A DNA stretch of 64,000 nucleotides from Odontesthes bonariensis. Taxonomy: Eukaryota > Chordata > Actinopteri > Atheriniformes > Atherinopsidae. The stretch is from contig NC_134524.1 of NCBI RefSeq assembly GCF_027942865.1, positions 4,512,036 through 4,576,035 on the forward strand. The letters are read 5' to 3'. Under the pieces are notes generated by a model, which did no database searches, was not told the DNA's origin, and saw only the letters and a program-made list of their open reading frames with translations. The first letter of the stretch is position 1, and each line of letters starts with the position of its first letter. Positions 24,001 through 34,310 of the stretch are shown here, piece after piece. Made by a program: the position numbers and the translations under genes.

Positions 24001-27000
24001 TGAGACTTTGTCAACACTTTGACTTGGTATACTAAATTATTTGTTTCAACATGATTAAAACCTTCTTCAGCACTCTGGGTTTGTCACCCAAATAATCGGA
24101 ATATTTCGAAAATAGTGACTCGGTAACTTTATCAATATTCTGACTGGATATTAAATAGATATTAAATATTAATATGCAGATATTTCAGTATCTTCACATA
24201 GCATCTAAAACCTATTATTAACAGTCTTTTTTTTATCTCCAACTATAGAGAACATTTCTCACAATCATTACTAAATATCTCAAAACAAAGGTAACCTTGA
24301 TGAATTAATGATTAATTTTTGTGTCAATATTTAATTTTGACACTTCAAAAAGATAACTATAGTTTCTTATATTTGGGAGGTATCTTTATAAGCCTTTTTT
24401 GGCTTCCAACTTCTCCAGCACAATGTTTAATTGTATTATTATTATGATGTTTTATATGTAAAATGTGCAAATAAATAAAAAAAATTAAAATTGGTAAAAA
24501 AAATAAAAAAATGATGAGGAAGTGTCTCAAATGTGCCCTTATAACGAAGTCTTTCAGCAACTAATTAAACTTTTAAATAAATAACTAGACATGTAATTAC
24601 TTTAAACCTCCAAGTCAACGTTTTGATAAAGTTTTTCCTCATTTTAGTCCCGCCCATTGGCCCAACTCTTCAATTTTTCATCCTGCCTCTCTTCTTTTGG
24701 GCATTGAGGAGTAGTGGCCAACTCACCATCCTACTGGCAGAAATAGGTTCTCAATTAAAGGCAAAGTTATAAATGATTTTATCTTATTTTGGGAGGAAGT
24801 GAACGATGATTTTGAACGTTTAGTTTGGTCACGGTATAAGGTCTGTTAGCAATCCGTTGTCTAAAATAATTCGATGCCCTGCTAACACCATGCTACTAAC
24901 AACTGATCATCATCAACATATCCATGAACAAGATTTCTCAAGTCTGGCCCCAACAGGTCCCACGGATGTCTTCCTGCCTCAGCCATCATCCACCACTCTG
25001 CACACTTTCATTTTATTCACCTCTTCGCTTTAGACTCCTGTTCACACAAGTCTGATCGACCAGTGAACCGAAATGACTCCTAACCGTATTTGTAATGCTC
25101 CGAGGAGTATTAGTGTTTTTCAATCAAAGCAATAGAAACACAGAGTGGGGAAAATGCTTCAAACCCTATTTAACAAAACTTGTCTAACTTTGTGACTTCT
25201 GCCCTCAGTTGTTTTTGATGTCCTGTCAGACGATGCAACTCATGATGTCTGTGCAATACCTGGACCTGTCTGACAACCTGCTGACCGACCTGACTCTGGG
25301 CTACATGCTGTGTGACGAAGATGAACCACTGAAGGACCTCCGAGTTTTAAACATGAGTGGAAACATTTTAAAGGTGCAAGCATGGGACTTGAAAAGTAAA
25401 ATTAGTGGGCCTAAGAGCTTGAATAAGGGCCACTGGACTCATTCTTGGTTCTTGAAGATGTTTACAGACCACCCAGTTTGCCTAAAGATAATCTTTATGC
25501 GGAGGAAGTAGAAAGCAAAGGACAACACACCAAGCCACAGGTTCAGGTATGTGGACGACACCTGGGTCAAGATCAAAACTCAAGAAGTGGAGGCTTTCAT
25601 GGAGCATCTACTTGGCGGACAGCAACATCAAGCAGAGGACGGAAGTCTTAAAGGGATAGTTCGCCTCTTCTGACATGAAGCTGTATGACATCCCATATCA
25701 GCAACATCATTTATGAACATCTTCTTACCCCCTGCTGCGTCCTGTGAGCAGAGTTTCAGCCTCGTTTTGGCGTTGACGAAAGTAGTCCGGCTAGTTGGCT
25801 GGGGTTTAAAATATAAAGCGTTTTGCTTCTCAAAAAAATATGCATTAAACAGAGTAATACATTTCCATCACAAAATCGTCCCTCCAGAAAAAGTCAGACC
25901 TCACAATCGCTTGGCGCTATTTTCTCTCCCTTCATGTCAATGCGTTCAGCCACCTAGCGATAGCTGCACATGTTACGGTGTTTGCTGCTCGGTCTGCACA
26001 GTTTACACAGCAGGCAGTGATATGAAGTGAGAGAAAATAGGGCCAAGCGATTGTGAGGTCTGACTTTTTCCTGGAGAACCATTTTGTGATGCAAATGTAT
26101 TACTCTGTTGAACGCATATTGTTTTGAGAAGTAAAACACTTTATTTTTTAAACCCCAGCCAACTAGCCAGACTACTTTCGTCAACGCCAAAACGAGGCTG
26201 GAACTCTGCTCACAGGACGCAGCAGGGGGTAAGAAGATGTTCAGAAATGATGTTGCTAATACGGGATGTCACACAGCTTCATGTCAAAAGAGGCGAACTA
26301 TCCCTTTAACACTGAGGTTTACAGGAAACCCAAACATACGGACCAGAACCTGCTTTTCGACTCGCATCGTCCACGAGAACCCAAACTGCCTGTAAGCAGA
26401 ACTCTACATGACGGGGCTGAGAGTGGACCTACCAAGGCTGAGGGAAAACAAAAGGAACATCAGCAGTGGATACCCAAACTGGGCCTTTGTCAAATCAGCA
26501 GAGACAAATGGACCAAACCACACTGGTGGAGAAGCTAAGAAGAACAGGTGCAAACATACTGTAATTCCATATGTGCCAGGAGTCTGGGAGAAACTGTGAA
26601 GGATCTTCTCCAAACACTTCAAACCCAAGACCAGAACTCGGTTCACCCAAAGCACCCAAACACAAACTGAGTGGCGTTGTGTATGCAGTGCAGCGAGGAG
26701 TGCTCACAAGCCCATACTCACCAGCATCTAGTTTAGAACTGAAGAAGCCTTTCAGATGAGAGCTGAAACCTCTTCAAGAACCAAGTCCAGTGTCCCTTAT
26801 TTAAGCTCTTAGGATGACTGAGAAAATTAGTGTTACATACTCGTTATTAAAAGTATTAAAGTTTGACGGTTTCTCTTCCTCTGTTCAGTCTTTGTCCACG
26901 CTGAGCCGACTCGTAGCCAGGCTCACCAAACTGACCCACCTGGACATCAGCAGAAACGGCTACAGCTTCATGCCCTCCAGCTGCTCCTGGCCCTCCACCC

Positions 27001-30000
27001 TGCGGTTCCTCAACATCTCCAGGGCAAAGCTTACCACCATCTCTCCCTGCCTACCCACATCCCTGGAGGTAGATAGATTAGACCATGAAGAAATCAGCCC
27101 AACATTCCCGACACCATCACATGGGAAGGATTCACTCTGTGCTTCATTGTTTTCAGGTGTTGGATCTGAACAACAACGACCTCAGTGCCTTCACTCTGCC
27201 CCTGCCCGCTCTCAGAGAGCTCTACCTCTCTGGGAACAAGTTTCTGAGGCTGCCCTCAGGACAACTCTTCCCCAATCTGCAGACATTGACGATACAGGTC
27301 AGAAACAGTCACGTCTAACGGTGCGTTCACACCGTTACTCGCGCGAGTTTTGCCGCGGGTGTAATTGAATTTACTCGCGCTATTTGCGCGAGTAAAAAAT
27401 GAGCGAATAGCTCAAGGGGCTATCCATTTCATCCTCTCATCAACCATGGCTGATATAAGAACCATCGCGTCCTTGTACCTGCAGTGGCAGTCCGAGATTC
27501 GTCGGAAACGCACACGCCATCGTGTCTGGGTCAGTGACATCATCCGGAGGTGCACTCAGCTCGGATAATTTCGCCGCCTTCTCCAGGAGTTGCGTCTGGA
27601 TGACGTCCGCCTCCAGCGGCACCCCAGGCCCACCAGGACCCAGTTTGATGACCTGCTCGGGAGGACACCAACTACAGGCGCTCCATTTTCAGCTGCGGAG
27701 CGCCTGTCCATCTGTCTCCACGTCACTGTCGTCCAGAATCTCAACGCTGATAGGCTGTCGTGACGCGAATATTTCACCAAAGTTGGATTTTCTGAACTCG
27801 CGCGAATTCACATCTTTTCACTCGCGCGGCGGCATTCGCCTCATTCGCGCCGCCGGCCCGAATCCGCGTCTATTCGCATCTTTGCATTGACTTTGTATGT
27901 AATCACGTCGCACGAACGATTCCGGTGTGAACGCACCGTTATGCTTCTGCTTCCAGCCTTCTCTGTGTTCCACAGTGTGACTCCCACTGTTTGTTTTACA
28001 GTCAAACACCCTGAACACATTCGGCCGTTCGGACCTCATGTCATACAGGCGCCTCCAGACTCTCCAGGCAGGTCAGAACAAGTTCATCTGCTCCTGCGAC
28101 TTCGTCGCCTTCCTCCGGTCTCAACTTAAAGGAGATGGAGACGTGAAGCTGACAGATGGAGAGGACGGCTACGTCTGCGACTCCCCTCTCTACCTGCAGG
28201 GGGGGCCCGTGGGTCGAGTTCGCCTTTCTGTCGTTGTGTGCCAGCGGGTTTTGTTCGTGTCTGTGAGCTGTGGGTTGGCGCTGTTCGTGTGGATCCTTAT
28301 ATGTGTTCTGCTGTGGAAACTTCACACCTTTTGGTACTTAAAGATGACTTGGGCATGGCTCAAGGCCAAGCGTAGCTCCAAGGTCCGCCAGCGGCGAAAA
28401 GCGAAAGAAAGTTCGGAGGCGCTGCTGCCTTTTGACGCCTTTGTTTCCTACAGCGAAAGAGACGCTGGCTGGGTGGAAAACTTCTTGGTCCCTGAGCTGG
28501 AGGAGCCAAGGTTAGTGTGTTTGTGCAGATTATTTTTATTCTTTAACATTTTCTTCTTACAAAGAAAATGCTTTTTCACAATTTCCTTGAAAGCTTTGGA
28601 TTCCATCCATCCATTTTCTATACCCGTTTAATCCAGTTAAGGGTCGCTCTCGCTCCCTGTGAACTAATTCTAAAGTATTGGGACGTAGGAGAGCTAATCT
28701 AGAGGTACTCAACATAACCATTCACAGTCCAACCTACCATATTTGAACACTTGCGTACACTTAAAAAATGAAATCACTGCACGCCATGACAATAGTAGAA
28801 AGTCATGTGACTTTCTCTAGCCAATCAGCAAGGATCAGACGACTTCACAAAAGGTGATGTCATTGACTCCGACCAATCAAGAATGAGCCAGAAACAGTCA
28901 GACTTTCTCTAGGGTTAGGGTTTGTGTCATTTTGTGTTCTCGAGTTCTTTTTGTTAATTTGAACATCTGAAATGTTGATATGAGTTTATAATTGTATTTC
29001 TATCCATACATTTTTTGGAACTTTTTCTTTAGACGGTTATAGAATCACTTCTTTGGTCTTGATTTGCAGCCTGAACCGGAAACTATTTAAAAAAAGTATT
29101 TTTAAAGCCTCTAATAACACTCAAGGGTTGAAACGTTAAATTTCAGTGATTGCCCATTAAAGGGTTAAGAGTAATGACTGAAAACGGTTGTACCGTGTCT
29201 ACTTTACGCTGACCAAGCACTTTGTTGCCAAAAGTTAACTAAAAAGTGGGTGAAAATCAAAGTTCAACTTAAAGGGAATTAACCAGATTTTTTGGTAAAG
29301 GTCGAGAATGTCATTCCATCTTCACCTTAACTGATTCAAACTCCAAATGCCCCGAATAAATCTAAACTACTGTGAACTATAAAACTTTGTCTTTAAAGCC
29401 AGTGTAGTAAATATGAGGGATGGTCGCCGAGCCGATGAAGAGATGAGTGATGAAGAACTCTGCTGACACGGACTTAGTCGAACATAGAAATCTTTATTTC
29501 TGTCATCAGGTCCGTCTCGAATTTACAGAAAAGATGCATCTTAATCTGGAGAATGTGCGTCTCAATTAGCCGATGGAAGACACACTCTGCCTTTTCAGGG
29601 GGGGAACATGTTTTTTTCATCTCAAGGCTTGTGTCTTGTCCAGGCATCTAGCCAAGACATAGTGTATACATACGGTATAACTTTGGAATGTCTTTTCATT
29701 CAAATCTTTCCTTATTTGGCCATATGTTAACTTACTACTTGAAACCTCTGCACTCTGTGACTGGTACGGGGACGCACCCAGCGGATATGTACTCAATGAA
29801 CTCACGAGCAGGCCTTTTCTCCATTTTCTCCTCTGAGTCTCAGACACCTCACCAGTTTAAGTTCCAACTCGAAGCTTTGAGGAACTATAAAAAACAAAGT
29901 CTATTTGTGATTATACAATCTTCTTAATGCATTTATGCTCTAGCTTTAAAGTGATGGTTCGGAGTAGATTCACCCTGGGGTCATTTGAACCGTGACATCC

Positions 30001-31360
30001 AGCCAAGTAGCCCACCCGAAGTTTTTCCGATATTGGCTGAACATCAGCTGAGTTACCGAGTTATCCCGAATAGCTTAGTACAAGGGTTAATGGACCCTGG
30101 CAGTATCTCCAAAATTACCACACTAAAATCACATGCCAACAAAGCAAGGCTGCTCAATTTCTCCATTGATAAAATAAATTCACAACTCTACAACATAAAA
30201 ATTCATAAAAATTCATGTAGAATATAGCATATACTTTGTTGTCTACAGTAGTAGATCAACCCTCATCTTACTTTGAAGCTCCCAGTTCAAGGAAGTGACG
30301 TCGACGCAGCTTTAGCTGCAGAGAAGCTATCAGGCTTGTGTTGATAATAATAAACTCCTGGACTATGTACAAACTTCCAAATGCATCGTTTTGTGAGTAC
30401 AGACCATATTTGTACTACTGTAGAAGTTTGGTGTCATGGCATGTGATTTTATTGTGGTAATTTTGGAGATACTGCCAGGTTCCATTAGCGCTTGTACGAA
30501 GCTATTCGGGATAACTCAGTAACTCAGCTGATGTTCAGCCAATATCGGAAAAACTTCGGGTGGGCTACTTGGCTGGATATCACGGTTCAAATGACCCCAG
30601 GTGAATCTACCCCGAACCATCACTTTAAGTCAATTCTATGACCCATGACAGAAAGAACCCTAATATGCGTTCTTCTTTATTCTCTGACAGGGGGACAGAC
30701 TCTGATAATAAGAGATCCCCTAAGAAAGAGTCTCCTAAATTAACTTTAAAAGTCAGCACTGGCACTTCATGTGTGTTGTATACAGGACAACACCAGGGGA
30801 AGGGGGAAAGCTCGATGGGTAAATACCTTGAAGGACACCACAGTTGTTCTCCCTGGACCCTAACCCCATTTCCTAGGTGCATCCCTTACAGAGTTTAGGT
30901 TCTCGTGCCGAGTTATTTTAAGGACGAAGAGGCAGACATGTGACACACTGAACTGAACTGTTTATTCTTTCGCAGAGAAACCGGCTCCCAGCCTTTAACC
31001 CTTTGCCTCCACAAGCGGGACTTCCTTCCAGGACAATGGATAATGGACAACATCATGAGCGCCATCGAGCGCAGCCGGCGGACCGTCTTTGTCCTCTCTG
31101 AGAACTTTGTCCAGTCCGACTGGTGCCGCTACGAGCTGGACTTCTCCCACTTCTGGCTCTTCGACGCCGGGGGAGACGCGGCCATCTTGATCCTGCTGGA
31201 GCCGCTGTCCAAGGACGACGTCCCCAAACGCTTCTGCAAGCTGCGCAAACTCATGAGCTCCACCACCTACCTGGAGTGGCCTCAGGAGGACGAGGGGAAG
31301 GAGGAGTTCTGGAGGAGTCTTCGCAATGCTTTGAAAGGAGAGGATGAGGAGGATGATTGA
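18093..31360 (+). CDS. tlr2: Toll-like receptor 2, copy B (complete)
   Basis: Eleven coding exons with GT-AG introns close in frame to 810 codons plus stop: 18093-18357, 18435-18591, 19450-19599, 19682-19888, 19992-20114, 23562-23712, 25209-25373, 26889-27068, 27157-27297, 28002-28510, 30976-31360. The product is a type I membrane receptor for bacterial lipopeptides, usually paired with TLR1/6-type partners. Visible parts are a signal peptide ([20 protein letters not shown]), leucine-rich repeats such as [13 protein letters not shown], a C-terminal cap near residues 536-573, a membrane helix about 596-617, and a TIR domain from about 655 with FDAFVSYS, the BB-loop RDFLPGQW (proline 701) and FW. 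A CTACAG acceptor just before the ATG suggests an upstream non-coding exon. Length and exon count fit teleost TLR2. It is intact, although introns 2, 5, 7, 9 and 10 carry transposons. Confidence 0.93.
18684..19320 (+). mobile_element. DNA transposon family with GGCTGTGTTCG-type ends, copy 2 (TLR2b intron 2)
   Basis: It starts near GAAACCGCATACTTCTCC and ends in GTATGTAGTATGTAGTATG repeats. The interior matches copies at 12945-13580 and 44425-46243. This copy retains the uninterrupted sequence GAGCTTAAGGGAAATCAGC, which is split by a Harbinger element in the third copy. Confidence 0.7.
20690..22330. mobile_element. Element with repeated GTCGGAATGG motifs (TLR2b intron 5)
   Basis: The left side reads CATGCTGCCATTCCAACATA and CCGACATTCCGACATTGACG; the right side carries GTGTCGGAATGGTGG, GTGTCGGAATGGCGGGATG and GATGTCGGAATGCCGGTTGC. 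The two sides form loose inverted, internally repeated ends. A minus-strand segment near 22100-21905 could encode [18 protein letters not shown], a basic coiled-coil-like stretch that may be a transposase remnant. A poly-G run lies at about 22179-22191. The family was not identified. Confidence 0.5.
22331..23561. other. Rest of TLR2b intron 5, nothing recognised
   Basis: No exon-like frame with splice sites, RNA gene or bounded repeat was seen before the acceptor at 23560-23561. Confidence 0.5.
25409..26813 (+). mobile_element. Penelope-like element fragment (TLR2b intron 7)
   Basis: Near 25540-25610 the plus strand encodes a segment with [20 protein letters not shown]-like residues, and near 26308-26500 one with [18 protein letters not shown] and [10 protein letters not shown]. 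Both are typical of the reverse-transcriptase ORF of teleost Penelope-like elements. About 45 bp near 25409-25460 and 26768-26813 are inverted copies of each other, as in Penelope terminal structures. The ORF is interrupted by a TTAA-flanked MITE (25652-26305) and degraded by stops. Confidence 0.75.
25652..26305. mobile_element. piggyBac-type MITE inside the Penelope element
   Basis: The ends AGGGATAGTTCGCCTCTT and its reverse complement are flanked by TTAA on both sides (25648-25651, 26306-26309). Long inverted arms include CTTACCCCCTGCTGCGTCCT. Reading across one TTAA restores the Penelope frame locally (a DGSL residue run joined to TEVYRKP). A sister copy lies at 46991-47701. Confidence 0.85.
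27319..27938 (+). mobile_element. Harbinger element with transposase N-terminal remnant (TLR2b intron 9)
   Basis: The inverted ends CGGTGCGTTCACACCG lie inside a TAA / TTA target pair (27316-27318, 27939-27941). The corresponding intron of TLR2a lacks the element. The plus strand encodes a broken frame with [20 protein letters not shown], then [20 protein letters not shown] and [11 protein letters not shown], which match the start of Harbinger nucleases. The catalytic region is deleted. A diverged copy lies at 44904-45507. Confidence 0.8.
29950..30624. mobile_element. TTAA-flanked MITE (TLR2b intron 10)
   Basis: The ends AGTGATGGTTCGGAGTAGAT and a close inverted copy are bounded by TTAA (29946-29949, 30625-30628). 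Arms of more than 150 bp pair with each other (for example GGAGATACTGCCAGG against CCTGGCAGTATCTCC). There is no coding content. TLR2a intron 10 lacks it. Confidence 0.75.
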
Positions 31361-31582
31361 TTTTTGTTCGTGCTCTGTTGAAGCATGATTGAAATCACTT
31401 TGTAAAGCTCTGATGGATGTACTACAATCCGTCTCTAATCACTTTGATACTGAAGGAAATTTAAACAATTGATCGTTACCATGTTTTTTCATGTTCTTCC
31501 ACACATTTATTGGAATCTTTGGAGGTGTAAGCGTCCTTATACGTACTTTGGTCTCCATGGATGACCTTTATCATTGATTACC

Positions 31583-31588
31583 AATAAA
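31583..31588 (+). terminator. Polyadenylation signal of TLR2b
   Basis: AATAAA lies about 223 bases after the TLR2b stop codon, the first canonical signal seen there. It would give a short 3' untranslated region. Confidence 0.55.
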
Positions 31589-31599
31589 TGCCATTAATA

Positions 31600-32411
31600 A
31601 CCTTGGACATGGCAGCTATTGTGTGAAAGAAAGAGTCAATATATCTTTAAATCATACTGTTGCACAGTTTCTCATCAGAAACTGTCATTGGTTTACATCA
31701 TTTCCAGCTAAAATTCAGACTGAATGAGAATGAGTGTAAATATGATCGCCTTGTCTCGTGTTGAACTGACCAACTGAGGGAGGTGTTGCTTCGTCCTCAT
31801 TAGGGTTAGAGTTTCTTCCTTTTATTCTACTTTGGGTGTCATTCTGTTTGATTGTGTTTTGACCTTAAATGAATTGACATTAATAACATTTCTGTTGCTT
31901 TTCTGAATTCATGTTTTATCTAATTACTTTTCCGAAGAAATAATATTTTAATCATGGGGAAAATTTAAACACTGTAAATAATTGAGTTTGTCCGTCCAAC
32001 TATGATCATGTAAGTATTACATTAAATTTCAAGCTGTGTGGTGTTGAAATTGTTAAAATCTGAACAAAACCACCAAAATTGTACTGTTTTGATTTGTTTG
32101 TGATTGGACAATCCTTGATTTGTGGGTGGAGACACCATGAGTCAGTGTCCCTGCATGCCTTCTGCTTCATAAGCTTGGCACAATGGTAATAAGTAGTGAG
32201 ATACCTCATCTGGTGCCAACTGCTGTTCATTACGTTTCACATGTGAAGAGAAACACTCCGTGTTTTCCATGGTTCCCTGCTCCAGCAGACCTGATTCAAA
32301 TAAATCTGAAGAGTTGACAGAGCTTCCGTTGCTTTGCATTGTTAAACATAAGAAAGATCAGGCCCTACCTAACCCAACACGCCCCCAAACTCCTGGTGTT
32401 TGGTCTAGTTT
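31600..32411. other. Intergenic, mostly unrecognised
   Basis: No gene was seen. A short piece near 32262-32300 (CTCCAGCAGACCTGATTCAA) resembles the end of the palindromic MITE family at 3000-3202 and 57.8 kb. Confidence 0.45.
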
Positions 32412-32419
32412 GTATGGTC

Positions 32420-32948
32420 TAGTGATGGGAAGTTCGGCTCTTTTGACTCGGCTCCCAAAGAAGAGCCGGCTGTTTCGACTCCCAAACGGCTCCTTATTTA
32501 GGATCTTTTGTAGCCTATATTTTACCTTAACTTTGCAAAAAAAAGAATCATGGTTTATGTGTTGAAAACCCTTTTGCTTTCAGTGTTTTTATGAGAGACC
32601 TTGTAATTGCCTAATTCTTTGCATTTATTCTGTGACAAAACCACTTTTACATTTGTTTATTTCAATTAAACTTTTTTATTGCACAAATTAACAATAAACT
32701 TCAAACAAATCCACAGAACAGAACCAAAACCAGAACCAAACTCCTTAATTCTCACGTGAATACCGCATGCTGGTCGCCATGCTGGCCAATCATAACAAAG
32801 CTCTGTCGTAACCAGAGCTGGGACTGAGCACTGAAAGTGTAACCTAAGCAGCGAATGGAAAAAAACTTGGAGTCGGCTCTCACTTGATGCGAGCCGGCTC
32901 TTCTGATTCACTACAAAGAGCCGATGCTTGTGCGCATGACCATCACTA
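32420..32948. mobile_element. hAT-type MITE (TAGTGATGG ends)
   Basis: TAGTGATGGGAAGTTCGGCTC-type left end and CCATCACTA right end are flanked by 8-bp repeats differing at one base (GTATGGTC at 32412-32419, CTATGGTC at 32949-32956). Subterminal repeats contain GAGCCGGCTC. It is non-coding. Confidence 0.75.
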
Positions 32949-32956
32949 CTATGGTC

Positions 32957-33140
32957 GTCTCCCTCCTTAACTGCTGCAACGCCCTCCTAACTGGTCTCCC
33001 AGCCTGTGCTGTGAAACCTCTGCAGATGGTCCAGAAATGCCTTGCCACGTCTGGTCTTCGGTCAGCCTAAAAGTGCACACATCACCCCTCTGTTCATTGA
33101 GCTCCACTGGCTACCCTTAGCCGCCCGCATCAAGACACTC
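32957..33140 (+). mobile_element. LINE reverse-transcriptase fragment
   Basis: Conceptual translation gives CNALLTGLPACAVKPLQMVQ and, after a frameshift, residues like PLFIELHWLPLAARIK. These are standard in the C-terminal part of fish L2/CR1-like LINEs. It is short and frame-broken. Confidence 0.6.
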
Positions 33141-33219
33141 AGTGGGTCTCCATGATGAGATTAATTCAATTACAGCTATAGTTGCTCCTTATTTGAGCAA
33201 GGGTAATTCTCCTTGGATA

Positions 33220-33350
33220 TATGGCGGTGAATGAATCGAATCATTGGCACAAAGCGTGTCATACGTATGATAGGTGGCGCTGTATCCATTCCAACTATTG
33301 CTAATAGAGCCACTTCCTGTTGACCTCTTCACCACCAACAACAACAACAT
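33220..33350 (-). repeat. Inverted copy of dispersed repeat from about 1605-1730
   Basis: Contains GCACAAAGCGTGTCATAC, GGCGCTGTATCCATTCCAAC and GTTGACCTCTTCACCACCAA, the reverse complement of the segment near 1605-1730. The family was not identified. Confidence 0.65.
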
Positions 33351-34100
33351 TGTGCCAATGATTCCATTTTTTTTATCTTTCTGTACTTCCCTCTATGCCT
33401 GCACTCTATCTCTACCCTGTCACCTCTAACAGAGTCTGACTGGTGGTTTCCTTCTATGTAGCTTATCGTTAGCTTCGATGTTAGCTGTAATATTATATCC
33501 TCATTTGTAAGTCGCTTTAAAAAAGCGTCTGCTAAATGCATAAACATAAACAAACCTTTGCATTAGAAATGAACATGAACTTTACTTGTCCGGTCGTTTT
33601 CCTGCTTTGTACATGCACATTTAGTGACATTTTGGATGCTAAATGACCTCGAGGCTCAGAACGTTGGTTCTTGATGATGAAAAGTCGATATGAAAATGTT
33701 CAGCACTTTGAATTCTAAAGATATCTTGGCTGAAGCTGTGAAAAATAAGAACATTTGGAAGCCAGAAACAATTTAATAGAGAATAATGTTTCAATAAAGG
33801 TTTAAGCCTTTCAAAGTATATTTCTAAACTTGGACACATTGAAAAGAACAAGCTTTTTCATTACATTACAAGACTTAAAATTCACTTTCAACTAACATTT
33901 TAATTTCGTAAATCAAGGCTATAATTTTCTTGCTTTATGTGTTTAGTGCCATTCTTTTTTTTCGTTTTATTTTCCTTGTCCTGTCCAGCATTATGGCAGC
34001 AGAATTGTAATCTGAATACCGTTTATACTAAACACATTTGCTATGCCAAGGGAAGCTTTATGAATGTAAAGCTCCCCTTGACGCCCATCAACTCCTCATT
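33351..34100. other. Intergenic, nothing recognised
   Basis: AT-rich sequence between repeat DNA and the 3' end of the FAM111-like gene. No feature can be supported. Confidence 0.5.
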
Positions 34101-34106
34101 TTTATT
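34101..34106 (-). terminator. Candidate polyadenylation signal of the FAM111-like gene
   Basis: TTTATT on the plus strand gives AATAAA on the minus strand about 205 bases after the stop codon of the protease gene. It is the nearest good signal seen. Confidence 0.45.
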
Positions 34107-34310
34107 TATCTATTTTTGTTACAATATTTAACATGATATGCTAATAGTGCCGAACCTATAAAAGAACAGGCATTAACCCTCTTCTTTTCAAACTCCTTTT
34201 AAATAAGAAAACAACATGTATGAACAACATGTAAGCAGGTGGAGCTTCAGACTAAATATAAAGGGTTTCTGTTTGGTTGAATCATTCTGAACTCACTTTT
34301 CTGTCCAAAC

